Source: Thiogranum longum (lineage in GTDB: Bacteria; Pseudomonadota; Gammaproteobacteria; DSM-19610). Taken from it: a stretch of DNA of 64,000 bases. Positions 39,452 through 48,694 of the stretch are shown here, in pieces. Each line of letters begins with the position of its first letter. The first letter of the stretch is position 1. The translations under genes were made by a program, and so were the position numbers. A model generated the notes under the pieces. The model searched no databases. It was not told the DNA's origin and saw only the letters and a program-made list of their open reading frames with translations. The stretch lies in the NCBI RefSeq assembly GCF_004339085.1, contig NZ_SMFX01000001.1, positions 881,227 to 945,226 of the forward strand, written 5' to 3'.

Positions 39452-39934
39452 ATGCCAACTTTTGTATATATGACTCGTTGTGATGGTTGTGGCCAGTGCG
39501 TTGATATCTGCCCATCTGACATCATGCACATCGATAAAACGCTTCGTCGTGCTTACAACATTGAACCTAACATGTGCTGGGAATGTTACTCCTGCGTAAA
39601 AGCCTGCCCTCATCAGGCAATTGACGTACGTGGCTATGCTGACTTTGCTCCTCTGGGTCACAGTGTTCGTGTTCTCCGTGACGAGGAAAAAGGCACCATT
39701 GCGTGGCGCATCAAGTTCCGCAACGGCAAAAAAGACATGGAGCTTTTAGCGCCTATCACAACCAAGCCCTGGGGCACAGCCATTCCTCAGCTAGCTAGTG
39801 AAGCATCGCCAGGTAACGAAATGCGTGACAGTGAGCTATTGTTCAACGAGCCCAAGTATATCCGCATGGATGAAGGTGGCTTGCACACGCTTGAGTCAAA
39901 TGGCCTGAAATTGAAAGAAGGGGTGTACTACTAA
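39452..39934 (+). CDS. aprB: adenylylsulfate reductase beta subunit
   Basis: A 160-aa iron-sulfur protein that carries two [4Fe-4S] clusters. All eight ligands are present: CDGCGQCVDIC (residues 10-20) and CWECYSCVKAC (about 47-57) with the following prolines. The C-terminal tail (residues 100-160) wraps around AprA in known structures. It overlaps aprA by one base. AAGGAAAGAGAG precedes the ATG. It works in sulfite oxidation to APS in the cytoplasm. Confidence 0.96.
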   Translation: MPTFVYMTRCDGCGQCVDICPSDIMHIDKTLRRAYNIEPNMCWECYSCVKACPHQAIDVRGYADFAPLGHSVRVLRDEEKGTIAWRIKFRNGKKDMELLAPITTKPWGTAIPQLASEASPGNEMRDSELLFNEPKYIRMDEGGLHTLESNGLKLKEGVYY

Positions 39935-41799
39935 TGGCCTACAAAACTATTATTGAAGACGATATCGACGTCCTGGTTGCAGGTGCGGGCCTCGGTGGTA
40001 CCGGTGCTGCATTTGAAGCAAGATACTGGGGCAAGGACAAAAAGATTGTCATTGCGGAAAAAGCCAACATCGATCGTTCTGGTGCAGTAGCCCAGGGTCT
40101 TTATGCGATCAACTGCTACATGGGTACACGCTGGGGTGAAAATAACCCGGAAGATCACGTCCGTTATGCACGTATGGATCTGATGGGCATGGTGCGTGAG
40201 GATCTGGCTTTTGATATGGCGCGTCACGTTGACTCCGCGGTTCACCAGTTCGAAGAGTGGGGCCTGCCGTTGATGAAGGACCCCAAGAAGGGCACCTACA
40301 TGCGTGAAGGGCGCTGGCAGATTATGATTCACGGTGAATCATACAAGCCGATTGTTGCAGAAGCCGCGAAAAAATCAGCGGATAAGGTGTTTAACCGTAT
40401 CTGCGTAACCCATCTGCTAATGGACGATGGCAAAGAGAACCGCGTCGCGGGCGCTGTTGGCTTCAATGTGCGTACGGGTAACTACCACGTATTCAAGTCC
40501 AAGACCGTTATCTGTGGTGCCGGTGGTGCTTCCAACATCTTCAAGCCACGCTCAGTCGGTGAAGGTGCGGGTCGTGTCTGGTATGCCCCATGGTCATCTG
40601 GCTCTGCATACGGTCTGATGATCGAAGCAGGCGCGAAGATGACACAGATGGAAAACCGTATCGTACTGGCTCGATTCAAAGACGGTTACGGCCCTGTCGG
40701 CGCGTACTTCCTCCACCTCAAAACGTATACCCAAAATGGTCTGGGTGAAGAGTATGAATCCAAGTGGTTCCCGAAGCTGACCGAAATGGTCGGTAAAGAA
40801 TACCTGGATACCGAAGGTCAGCATTTGTCGCATAAGCCAATTCCGACCTGCTTGCGTAACCATGCCTTTATCTCTGAGGTGAATGCCGGTCGTGGTCCTA
40901 TCCACATGGTCACCATGGAAGCCTTCCAGGATCCTCATCTTGAAGAGATCGGCTGGCACAACTTCCTGGGTATGACCGTTGGTCAGGCGGTACTTTGGGC
41001 GGCAACAGACGTTGATCCCAAGTACGAAAACCCTGAATTAACGACTTCCGAGCCCTACGTCATGGGTTCACATGCCACCGGTTGTGGCGCCTGGTGCTCA
41101 GGTCCGGAAGATGTTTCCCCTGATGAATACTTCTGGGGCTATAACCGTATGACCACCGTTGAAGGTCTGTTTGGTGCAGGTGATGCGGTCGGTGGTACAC
41201 CTCACGCATTCTCATCAGGTTCTTTCACTGAAGGTCGTCTGGCTGCCAAAGCGGCCTGTAAATATATTGATGATGGTAAAGCTGAAGGCATTCGGGTCTC
41301 TGAAAAGCAGATTGAAGACCTTAAGACCAGAATCTACAAACCATTGGAAACCCATAGGGTTTATAGCAACGAAGTCGTTGCTGGCTCGGTTAATCCAAAC
41401 TTTATTAATCCAAGACAGGGTCTGGATCGTTTGCAGAAACTGATGGATGAGTATTGTGGTGGTTTTGGTGTCAACTATATGACCAACGAAAAACTGCTCC
41501 AGATCGGTCTCAAGAAGATGAAACTGCTTGAGGAAGATATGGAGAAAATTGCGGCAGAAGATATACACGAGCTGTTGCGTGCATGGGAATTACATCACCG
41601 TGTTCGGACTTCTGAAAGTGTGTTCCAGCATACTTTGTTCCGTAAGGAAACACGTTGGCCTGGTTACTACTACCGTGGTGATGCGATGAAGCTGGATGAT
41701 CAAAACTGGCACGTACTGACAGTTTCTCATCGTGATCGCAAAACAGGTGAGTACACTATGGAGAAAGCACCCCTTTATCACCTGGTAGGCGATGAATAG
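39934..41799 (+). CDS. aprA: adenylylsulfate reductase alpha subunit
   Basis: A 621-aa flavoprotein of the succinate-dehydrogenase/fumarate-reductase family, the catalytic subunit of APS reductase. FAD motif DVLVAGAGLGGTGAAFEARYWG (residues 11-32); substrate-site regions EKANIDRSGAVAQGLYAINCY and SHATGCGAWCSGPED; C-terminal capping domain with HHRVRTSESVFQHTLFRKETRWPGYYYRGD. Length is normal. In this setting it runs in the oxidative direction, sulfite plus AMP to APS. Confidence 0.97.
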   Translation: MAYKTIIEDDIDVLVAGAGLGGTGAAFEARYWGKDKKIVIAEKANIDRSGAVAQGLYAINCYMGTRWGENNPEDHVRYARMDLMGMVREDLAFDMARHVDSAVHQFEEWGLPLMKDPKKGTYMREGRWQIMIHGESYKPIVAEAAKKSADKVFNRICVTHLLMDDGKENRVAGAVGFNVRTGNYHVFKSKTVICGAGGASNIFKPRSVGEGAGRVWYAPWSSGSAYGLMIEAGAKMTQMENRIVLARFKDGYGPVGAYFLHLKTYTQNGLGEEYESKWFPKLTEMVGKEYLDTEGQHLSHKPIPTCLRNHAFISEVNAGRGPIHMVTMEAFQDPHLEEIGWHNFLGMTVGQAVLWAATDVDPKYENPELTTSEPYVMGSHATGCGAWCSGPEDVSPDEYFWGYNRMTTVEGLFGAGDAVGGTPHAFSSGSFTEGRLAAKAACKYIDDGKAEGIRVSEKQIEDLKTRIYKPLETHRVYSNEVVAGSVNPNFINPRQGLDRLQKLMDEYCGGFGVNYMTNEKLLQIGLKKMKLLEEDMEKIAAEDIHELLRAWELHHRVRTSESVFQHTLFRKETRWPGYYYRGDAMKLDDQNWHVLTVSHRDRKTGEYTMEKAPLYHLVGDE

Positions 41800-41843
41800 G
41801 GTATTGGCTGAGTAAAAAATCAACGATGATTTTTGCTTGTCTC

Positions 41844-41881
41844 AAAAAAAAGACCAACATATTATTTGTTGGTCTTTTTTT
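41844..41881 (+). terminator. intrinsic terminator after aprA
   Basis: AGACCAACA/TGTTGGTCT (41851-41859 and 41867-41875) with a 7-nt loop, flanked by an A run and followed by a T run. It separates aprMBA from the following gene, though the A/T flanks allow it to act in both directions. Confidence 0.85.
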
Positions 41882-41912
41882 CTTTCTATCTATGGTTTAA
41901 ACGAGCAGTAGA

Positions 41913-42266
41913 ATGACGAATATTATTGAAAAAACAGATGAAGAGATATTGGCACTGGCACACCCGATGTGGGCTGATCTTGTTAAATACTCGAATGAAC
42001 AAAACTACGGTGCTTTCACCCGCAATTTCGCAACCGCCATGCTGATGGGTGCAAATGAAATCGAGATGGGTAAACAGTTTGCAAGAAGTGAATTGACAAA
42101 AAACCTGGCTGAAGATTACGAATATCTTGGCATGATACGCCGTGGTGAACATGTAACGGTTTTGTATAAGCAAAGACATACCAAGAAAGAGGGTGAATGG
42201 CTGGGCAGACTGGTGCTGGGTTATGAAAAGGACAAGGTGAAAATCTTTGGTGCTACGCTGTTCTAG
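41913..42266 (+). CDS. conserved small protein of the apr locus
   Basis: A 117-aa soluble protein without signal or membrane segment. It is predicted as mixed helix then beta: helices in EEILALAHPMWADLVKYSNEQNYGAFTRNFATAML, then beta strands in EYLGMIRRGEHVTVLYKQRHTKKEGEWLGRLVLGYEKDKVKIFGATLF. The layout recalls SnoaL/NTF2-like small folds but I cannot place it. It begins 31 bases past the apr terminator and is followed by slyD-like and TPR genes, so it may be an accessory to APS reductase. Confidence 0.75.
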   Translation: MTNIIEKTDEEILALAHPMWADLVKYSNEQNYGAFTRNFATAMLMGANEIEMGKQFARSELTKNLAEDYEYLGMIRRGEHVTVLYKQRHTKKEGEWLGRLVLGYEKDKVKIFGATLF

Positions 42267-42298
42267 GGCAGCTTTATCGATAACAGGTTTTGCTAGTC

Positions 42299-42808
42299 AT
42301 GTCAGATACAATACAAAACGAGAAATTCGTTGAACTGAATTACAAGGTCATCGATCAAAAAACCGGTGATGTACTCGTTACTGTTGATTTCCCTCTGGGC
42401 TATGTTCACGGTGTGAATGATGTTCTGTCTGAGCAGGTGACAAAACAACTGGATGGTAAAAAGGTCGGTGATGTCATCGAGGTGCCTGTCGATACCAGGC
42501 TGCTATATGGTGAGAGAGACGAATCACTTGTATTTACCGACCATATCGAAAATGTACCTGAAGAGTATCGAGAGATCGGTATGACCATTACCATGGAAAA
42601 TGAAAAGGGTGAGCCCAGAAATTTTATCGTCACCCGTTTCGATGATAAAACATTAACCGTCGATGGAAATAATCCACTGTGTGGCAGAGACGTTATTTTC
42701 ACGTTGGAAGTGTTGAATATACGTGAAGCTACCGAGGAAGAAATTGACCTTGGCGGAGCTGTTGATGCCGATCCGGACATAAATGAGGTTCTCAGTCGGG
42801 CAAAATGA
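42299..42808 (+). CDS. FKBP-type peptidyl-prolyl isomerase, SlyD-like
   Basis: A 169-aa SlyD-type isomerase: FKBP half-domains (residues 8-60 and 120-150) split by an insert-in-flap chaperone domain (about 65-120, VPEEYREIGMTITMENEKGEP). LNYKVIDQKTGDVLVT and VNPLCGRDVIFTLEVLNI equivalents (here NNPLCGRDV) are family marks. It lacks the His/Cys-rich metal tail of E. coli SlyD. Overlaps the TPR gene by four bases (ATGA). It may help fold or load apr proteins. Confidence 0.85.
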   Translation: MSDTIQNEKFVELNYKVIDQKTGDVLVTVDFPLGYVHGVNDVLSEQVTKQLDGKKVGDVIEVPVDTRLLYGERDESLVFTDHIENVPEEYREIGMTITMENEKGEPRNFIVTRFDDKTLTVDGNNPLCGRDVIFTLEVLNIREATEEEIDLGGAVDADPDINEVLSRAK

Positions 42809-43827
42809 AATTCTCTAATACTTACCTGTTTTACCCGGTCAATAAGGCCCTGGAACTCTCGATAGCAAATACAATAGCCAGGCTTGGTGACGCTCTGGCT
42901 GACGTTGCTGCGCCGGATACCAGCGTAACTGCCGCTGATAATTTTCTTTATACGCGGGGAAATTATGAACAGCATCGCTTCAGTTCCAATGTTCTTGACA
43001 GCGCGCGTGAGGCACTTGAGGCAAACCTGACAGATGAATATCGCGAGCAGGCGCCATTAGCCTGGGCTGAGGCCCGGAACAGTCTTGGCAATATTCTTGC
43101 GGCACAGGGGCAACAGCTGAGAGATGTTGAATTGTATGAAAAAGCTATTCAGTGTTTTAACAATGCGCTGGAAGTGTTTAACCAGGAAGAGTCGCCACTC
43201 GACTGGGCCGCAACCCAAAATAACCTGGGAACCGCAAAGCAGGCCCTGGGCCGGCAGCTGGATAACGCGAAATTATTGAAAGAATCCAGTGATGCTTATA
43301 CCAGTGCCTTGTTGGTATGGTCTCGAAAAGAGACGCCTGAGGAATGGGCATCGGCCATGCATCAACTGGGTGCAACGTTCCACACGTATGGCAGGTTTTT
43401 AAAAGGTAACCGAACTTTTCAAAAGTCCGTGGTCGCCTATAAAAATGCAATCGCAGAGTTCGATGCTGATAATAACGCTTTCGAGCTGGCCGCCACACAC
43501 AATAACTGTGGTGCAGTACTGCACCATTTGGCTGAATCAGAAGAAAATGCGGAACGCCTTGAAGAAGCCATAAGATCGTATGAGACGGCATTGACAGTCT
43601 GCATGGAGCAGCAACTCCCCATTCATCTTGCCGTGCTATGCCGGGTAAACAAGTCGACTGCTCGAAGCGTGCTGGCTGAGTTAACAAAAGATGCGTCACT
43701 CACCGATGAAGTGGCTGATGAATTTGAATTGATTATCGAATGTTTTCCGCATGCTCTTCAACCCCTGTGTTTAAAGCATTGCGAGGAACAAATTAGTAAG
43801 GCAAAGTGCCCTGGCACCGTCGATTAG
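42805..43827 (+). CDS. TPR-repeat protein of the apr locus
   Basis: A 340-aa protein with at least five TPR-like units, several starting with the pattern LAWAEARNSLGNILAAQGQ, DWAATQNNLGTAKQALGRQ, EWASAMHQLGATFHTYGRF and LAATHNNCGAVLHHLAES. No signal peptide, so cytoplasmic. Its start overlaps the isomerase stop, implying translational coupling. Probably a scaffold or assembly factor; the partner is not evident. Confidence 0.85.
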   Translation: MKFSNTYLFYPVNKALELSIANTIARLGDALADVAAPDTSVTAADNFLYTRGNYEQHRFSSNVLDSAREALEANLTDEYREQAPLAWAEARNSLGNILAAQGQQLRDVELYEKAIQCFNNALEVFNQEESPLDWAATQNNLGTAKQALGRQLDNAKLLKESSDAYTSALLVWSRKETPEEWASAMHQLGATFHTYGRFLKGNRTFQKSVVAYKNAIAEFDADNNAFELAATHNNCGAVLHHLAESEENAERLEEAIRSYETALTVCMEQQLPIHLAVLCRVNKSTARSVLAELTKDASLTDEVADEFELIIECFPHALQPLCLKHCEEQISKAKCPGTVD

Positions 43828-43948
43828 TACTGGCAGATTTGTCGGGAAACAGAAGGGCGTCAGATTTTGTTGTTTATGTCAGTTAAGTGGGAGGAGCTGA
43901 CAAACCTGTTTATATTCCTCTCGTTTCAACCATTTAGGAGTTATGACT

Positions 43949-44110
43949 ATGAGCGATGCACCAAAAACCCGACCCAAGGTTCCTGAAGGTAAGTCACGTT
44001 ATCTGACAACCACTCAGATGGCGGCTAATGAAAAAGGCTACGTTGGCTATAAAACCACCTGGGAATCTTTCCAGAAAGAAGTGCCTTACAAGACCCCCAA
44101 GAAGCCCTGA
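43949..44110 (+). CDS. 53-aa conserved-looking small protein
   Basis: A short basic protein beginning MSDAPKTRPKVPEGKSRYLT and ending KEVPYKTPKKP. AGGAG lies 8 nt before the ATG at 43949 (an ATG at 43943 is too close). No membrane segment. It lies downstream of the apr accessory genes and has its own strong ribosome site. Family not recognised; aromatic and lysine-rich composition suggests interaction with a larger partner. Confidence 0.65.
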   Translation: MSDAPKTRPKVPEGKSRYLTTTQMAANEKGYVGYKTTWESFQKEVPYKTPKKP

Positions 44111-44149
44111 GACATTCAGCCGCGCGTACCTGCAAGGGTCGCGCGGCTA

Positions 44150-44566
44150 CTACAGGCGCTCAGAAAGCTGGTAATCCACATTAATAAAAGCACCAATATC
44201 TGCCAGAAAACGAATCGTTCTGGCGCCGAAACCAACATCGGGTGCTGTTTCGTTTTTATCGACTGACAAAACCATGACCACGCCAATTCTGGGCGACAGG
44301 TTGTGGCTTTTTATCACTTCAAGAATCTTTTCCCTGGCCGGTTCAATCTGCTTGATAAGTTCGTTCGTCAATTCATAAACATCAACATCATCAGTCATCG
44401 TTTCCGTTGATAACTCCCATGAACTGATCACGGGTTTATCCAGTCCACTGCGTGCACCTGAAGCATCGACTGTCGTGGGTTCTATGCCAAGCAGTTGAGT
44501 GATGTTATCGGGGTTGAAATGATAGCCGCTAAGCGCGAAGTAGGCCCTTGCTTTATTGGAAGCCAA
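44150..44566 (-). CDS. DUF4279 family protein
   Basis: A 138-aa protein of the DUF4279 family, small alpha/beta proteins often seen near TA or immunity genes. Features: ARAYFALSGYHFNPDNITQLLGIEPT near the N-terminus and GVVMVLSVDKNETAPDVGFGARTIRFLADIGAFINVDYQL at the end. No ATG is available; the TTG at 44566 is preceded by AGGGA at a good distance and gives the family N-terminus. Function unknown. Confidence 0.72.
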   Translation of the reverse strand: MASNKARAYFALSGYHFNPDNITQLLGIEPTTVDASGARSGLDKPVISSWELSTETMTDDVDVYELTNELIKQIEPAREKILEVIKSHNLSPRIGVVMVLSVDKNETAPDVGFGARTIRFLADIGAFINVDYQLSERL

Positions 44567-45006
44567 AATATTTCCCTGATCAATTGATTGTAAATATGTG
44601 CGAGTGATTATAGCGCATAGGTTTAACAAGCACAGGCAACCACAGACTACTTCTGCGCAGTCAATACGAGAGTCGGTTGCGCATTGTTATGCAAAATTGT
44701 CAACGGAAATATATAATTACGCAAATAAATACAATAAGATACAGGATTTCTCTAACCGCTGTTCAGGCTCGGCACAACTCGTGCGGGACTTTTGCGGCTG
44801 CCTTCGTCGCACAACTCACCGGGTCGCACGAGCTTCGCAGAGGGATCTGCAACCAGGATGGCCGGCGTGTGACTATAATGAACAACAGAGAAAACATTGA
44901 GCCACGACAGCGAAAACAAGCGGTCGGGTAAGGTGTGTTGTCCCAGGTTTGCGTTTAGTGAACCTGGCGCTTATTTCAGCAAGATCAACATACGAGGAGA
45001 AGAATC
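44567..45006. other. intergenic region
   Basis: I see no gene here. There is an inverted repeat CCAGGTT/AACCTGG at about 44945-44969 upstream of the exported protein that follows, which might be regulatory. Short frames in this stretch have no ribosome site or family likeness. Confidence 0.4.
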
Positions 45007-45963
45007 ATGAAGATTCCCGGGCTTGTTTGTTTTCTGCTATGCCCTCTACTGACCAGTGTCGCTCTTGCCGACAAGTACCAGGTCGTCACGCTGAAAGATT
45101 CCGGGGTGAATTCATCCTACTGGCATGTGCCGTCGAACTTCAAATGCTTCATCAAGGTTCCGGACGATCCGACGGCCTTCTGTAAAAACCCTGATGGTGT
45201 GGTGTACCACAGGGGGGCCCTCAAATCCTCCCCGTACACGATCGGCCCCGAGCAGCTTGTCAACAATATAGTTGAACAGACAACTGCACAGAACAAAGCG
45301 GTGGTTACCCGGCGCTACCGGGTGCCGGAAATTACACAACACCAGCTGCAATTGGACAGCCAGCTGCTTTACAAACAAGGTCAGCAGGCTGCCAGCTATG
45401 CATTTGACTTTGAAGACCAGGAGGAAAAAACGATTGGCACGGCTGTGTTCGTGGTCGGCGTTATCCCGAATAACGGTGCTCCGATGTCAATGGTGGACTA
45501 TTACGGTGTTTCGATACCGGCATCCCGTAGAAACGCTTTCAAGGAAATACGGGACGAGTTCTTCCGCTTCGTACGCTCAAGCAAGTATGACCCGGCCTAC
45601 GTGCAGGGCCTTAATTCGCAGCACATGCAATTTCTGAACAACAAAAACGCACGTCAGCGAGCTTTCAACATGCGCCAGCAGCAGATCCACCAGAACAACA
45701 TGGATACCAGCGACAGAAGCTTCAAGGCCTGGCAGGATCGCAACGCAGCATCGGACCGGTCGCAGCAGCAATACGTGGATTCCATCCACGAGCGCCGGCA
45801 AATGACCGATCCGAATACTGGCACGCAGTACCAGGTGGAGGGCTACCATGACTATAATTACGTCAATCCGAACGATTCCAGTATGTCGATTCAGACCGAT
45901 GACGCGTTATATGACCCCAACGTCAACACCAACCAGGGCGAGAACTACAATCTGCTGGAGTAA
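45007..45963 (+). CDS. exported hypothetical protein
   Basis: A 318-aa protein with a signal peptide (to about residue 21, SVALA). The mature part starts DKYQVVTLKDSGVNSSYWHV with two cysteines (Cys41 and Cys59 area), has a mixed alpha/beta domain to about residue 200, and then a long Gln/Asn/Arg-rich segment (residues 200-260) and a Tyr/Asn-rich tail. GAGGAGAAG precedes the ATG. No family recognised; the composition suggests an extended periplasmic or surface protein. Confidence 0.75.
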   Translation: MKIPGLVCFLLCPLLTSVALADKYQVVTLKDSGVNSSYWHVPSNFKCFIKVPDDPTAFCKNPDGVVYHRGALKSSPYTIGPEQLVNNIVEQTTAQNKAVVTRRYRVPEITQHQLQLDSQLLYKQGQQAASYAFDFEDQEEKTIGTAVFVVGVIPNNGAPMSMVDYYGVSIPASRRNAFKEIRDEFFRFVRSSKYDPAYVQGLNSQHMQFLNNKNARQRAFNMRQQQIHQNNMDTSDRSFKAWQDRNAASDRSQQQYVDSIHERRQMTDPNTGTQYQVEGYHDYNYVNPNDSSMSIQTDDALYDPNVNTNQGENYNLLE

Positions 45964-46103
45964 TTCTGGTGCATGAGGGTTCAGCGCTTGAAAAGTGCCT
46001 AGCCTTCAACATGTTCGACCCACATAACCCGGGATGAATCTGGCTGGTGGCCGGTTGATATATTCAATGAGCTCAATGACTCACACATGGCAGGAGAAAA
46101 GAC

Positions 46104-46709
46104 ATGAAGATTAATGTTCGGGGTTTACTGGCAGTCACCGCATTGATAACAGCCAGCACGTTCACTCTGGCAGGGAATCTTGCACCTGATGCTGATATAC
46201 AAGCTCGCATTGATGAGGCTAACACTACGGCGGCCGCCTTTCTGAAACAGCTCGGCGGGACCATGAAGCATGAAATGCAGTCTGGTGGACCGGTCGCTGC
46301 CATGTCGGTCTGCCGGGATGCTGCACCAAAGATAGCCAATGACATCTCGCTGAAGAAAGGCTGGAAAGTGACACGCGTCGGTACGCGAGTGCGCAATCCG
46401 ATGCTTGGTATGCCGGACGCCTGGGAGCAGCGCGTTTTGCAGTCATTCGAAAAGCGCGCCGCACAGGGTGAAAAATATTCCGGCATGACACACTATGAGG
46501 TGGTTGAAGAGCCGGCTGGTAAATCACTGCGCTACATGAAAGCCATCGGGACAGCGCCACAGTGTATGGTTTGCCACGGCAGCACGGCACAAATTGCCCA
46601 ACCGGTTCGCGAACGATTGAACGTCATGTATCCACACGACAAGGCGGTTGGCTACAAACCCGGTGATCTGCGCGGTGCGGTCAGTATCAAGCAACCACTT
46701 GAAGACTGA
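46104..46709 (+). CDS. exported haem-binding DUF3365 (Tll0287-like) protein
   Basis: A 201-aa protein with a signal peptide (to about residue 23) and one c-type haem site, QCMVCHG (about residues 152-158), within a DUF3365/Tll0287-like PAS-type domain. Family marks: AMSVCRDAAPKIA and WKVTRVGTRVRNPMLGMPDAWEQRVLQ. Such proteins sense redox state or gases through the haem. Here it stands alone, without a fused kinase, and precedes the flavoprotein gene by 25 bases. Confidence 0.88.
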   Translation: MKINVRGLLAVTALITASTFTLAGNLAPDADIQARIDEANTTAAAFLKQLGGTMKHEMQSGGPVAAMSVCRDAAPKIANDISLKKGWKVTRVGTRVRNPMLGMPDAWEQRVLQSFEKRAAQGEKYSGMTHYEVVEEPAGKSLRYMKAIGTAPQCMVCHGSTAQIAQPVRERLNVMYPHDKAVGYKPGDLRGAVSIKQPLED

Positions 46710-46734
46710 TAACCGCTTCACGAGGAGGTGCGAT

Positions 46735-47871
46735 ATGAGCAGCACACCGGACATTACAGTGGCAGGTGCAGGTTTCGCGGCGCTTACTGCATTACGCAAG
46801 CTGCGCAAACGCCTGCCTGAGGCACGGCTGACACTGGTCGCGCCCCAGCCTGAATTTATTTACCTGCCGAGCCTGATCTGGGTGCCTTTCGGTCTGCGCA
46901 AGGGCAGTGACCTGCGCTTTGATATTCTCCCGCTGTTAAGCAAACTCAATGTCAGCTATCACCAGGGGCAGGCGACCGGGTTGTCCGATGAAGGGCGCGT
47001 ACTGAATACGACGGAAGGTGAGGTCAGAAATGATGCGTTGCTGATCGCTACCGGTGGTCGCTTCATCAAGAAGTTGCCCGGCATTGAGCATGCGCTGACC
47101 ATTTGTGAAGGCATACCGGCTGCCGAAGCGATACGCGATCGGCTACAGGCTATGGATAGCGGCACTGTAGCATTGGGGTTTGGCGGTAACCCCAAGGAAC
47201 CCTCGGCCATGCGTGGTGGCCCGATGTTCGAGTTGCTGTTCGGCCTGGATACCTGGCTACGCCAGCAAGGCAAGCGTGACGCGTTCAGGCTGGTGTTTTT
47301 CAATCCGGCACCGCAGCCGGGCAAGCGGCTCGGGGAAAAAGCCGTTGAGGGCCTGCTTTCGGAAATGAAAAAACGCGATATCGAAACGCATCTTGGCCAC
47401 AAGCTCCTGCGTTTCGAGAAAGACAAGGTGGTCACCGAAGGCGGTGAGGTGTACTCCGACCTGACGTTGTTCATGCCCGGAATGACAGGACCGGCATGGA
47501 TTGCAGTCACTCCCTTGCCGCAGTCACCCGGCGGGTTTGTGCAGGCAGAAGCAAACTGTCGTGTCGATGGTTTCGAGCGTGTTTATGTTGCTGGTGACGC
47601 GGGCAGTTTCCCGGGTCCCGACTGGATGCCCAGGCAGGCGCACCTTGCAGACCTGCAGGCAAAGGCAGCGGCTGAAAATATCGTTGCGGAACTGGCGGGC
47701 AGGGTGGCACAGGCCACATTCAAACCGGAACTGGTGTGCATTGTTGATACGCTGGATAAAGGCATACTGGTATTTCGCAACAAGAAACGTGCCCTGGTTT
47801 TACCGGCCATGCGTGTCATGCACTGGGCGAAAAGCCTGTTCGAACGCATTTACCTGCGGGATCTTTCGTAA
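46735..47871 (+). CDS. SQR-like FAD-dependent oxidoreductase
   Basis: A 378-aa flavoprotein of the sulfide:quinone oxidoreductase/flavocytochrome c family. FAD motif ITVAGAGFAALTALRKLRKRLP (residues 6-27), LLIATGGRF (about 99-107), and the second FAD motif VYVAGDAGSFPG (about 282-293). Three cysteines exist (about 122, 275, 343), but the spacing is not that of classical SQR, so sulfide oxidation is uncertain. The ATG at 46735 follows GAGGAGG. No signal peptide. Confidence 0.83.
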   Translation: MSSTPDITVAGAGFAALTALRKLRKRLPEARLTLVAPQPEFIYLPSLIWVPFGLRKGSDLRFDILPLLSKLNVSYHQGQATGLSDEGRVLNTTEGEVRNDALLIATGGRFIKKLPGIEHALTICEGIPAAEAIRDRLQAMDSGTVALGFGGNPKEPSAMRGGPMFELLFGLDTWLRQQGKRDAFRLVFFNPAPQPGKRLGEKAVEGLLSEMKKRDIETHLGHKLLRFEKDKVVTEGGEVYSDLTLFMPGMTGPAWIAVTPLPQSPGGFVQAEANCRVDGFERVYVAGDAGSFPGPDWMPRQAHLADLQAKAAAENIVAELAGRVAQATFKPELVCIVDTLDKGILVFRNKKRALVLPAMRVMHWAKSLFERIYLRDLS

Positions 47872-47964
47872 TTGTCCAGTCTTCGACGAATATTTCCAGA
47901 TCCGGGAACCTTCTGCCTGTGTGCAGCATTTATGTTGTACCTATTCATATTGCAGGAGAACAAG

Positions 47965-48570
47965 ATGAAGTCAACCAACCCTATAAACCGTGTCCCGCGC
48001 GCAGAGAATAAAGTCAATAACCCCAGACGGGATTTTCTGTTTAGCTCGATGAACGTCGCATTGTCCGGCACAGCAGTCGCCATGCTTGCCGGTTGTTCAG
48101 GTCGGGTGCTTGCCGGTGGCGCCTCAGACGCACAGGTTGCCAGTGATATTCATATCCTTAATACTGCGCTGGGTGCCGAGCGTGAGGCGATCGCAGCCTA
48201 CGGAGTGGGTGCCGGGAGTGGGCTGCTTGAGCCAGCTGTACTCAAGGTTGCTGTAACGTTCCAGGGGCACCACAAGGCGCACAGGGATGTACTGGCCTCG
48301 ACGGTTCGCGGACTCGGTGGTGAGCCGGTAGAGCCTCCGGCTTCATACGATTTTCCGGTCAGTCAGCTCAACACCCAGGCTGATGTGTTGAAGTTTGCCG
48401 CCGGCCTGGAACGTGGCGCCGTGACCGCCTATGCAGGCGCAATACCGAAGTTTGATAACCGCGATCTGTCCCTGGCCGCAGCCAGCATTCTGGCTGATGA
48501 AGCCATGCACTGGGCGGTTCTGCGACAGGCGCTGGGCATGGAACCGGTACCTGGTGCATTCTTTTCGTGA
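47965..48570 (+). CDS. Tat-exported ferritin-like domain protein
   Basis: A 201-aa protein with a twin-arginine signal (NPRRDFLFSS, about residues 19-28, hydrophobic core ending AGC) and a ferritin-like four-helix domain. Carboxylate and His residues fall in the helices: GAEREAIAAYG, FQGHHKAHRDVLA, GLERGAVTAYAG and LADEAMHWAVLRQAL. Tat export implies folding with cofactor before export. A lipobox-like LAGC suggests a lipoprotein. AGGAGAAC precedes the ATG at 47965. Confidence 0.83.
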   Translation: MKSTNPINRVPRAENKVNNPRRDFLFSSMNVALSGTAVAMLAGCSGRVLAGGASDAQVASDIHILNTALGAEREAIAAYGVGAGSGLLEPAVLKVAVTFQGHHKAHRDVLASTVRGLGGEPVEPPASYDFPVSQLNTQADVLKFAAGLERGAVTAYAGAIPKFDNRDLSLAAASILADEAMHWAVLRQALGMEPVPGAFFS

Positions 48571-48694
48571 ATGATATGGCTATCCGTGCACTTGTTACCT
48601 GCTCTGAAGGGACGGGTGCAATATATCGCCAGGGTATGGAGCGCAGAGAACAGTGACCGTATTTGCGAGAGACCATCCTCATGGGGAGAACTGT

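Noticed and set aside
44598-44931. Two short plus-strand frames after the DUF4279 gene
   Set aside because: No ribosome site, overlapping each other in different frames, and no homologous features.
46735-47871. A bona fide sulfide:quinone oxidoreductase
   Set aside because: The fold fits, but the cysteine positions do not clearly match those required by classical SQR types, so only an SQR-like call is made.
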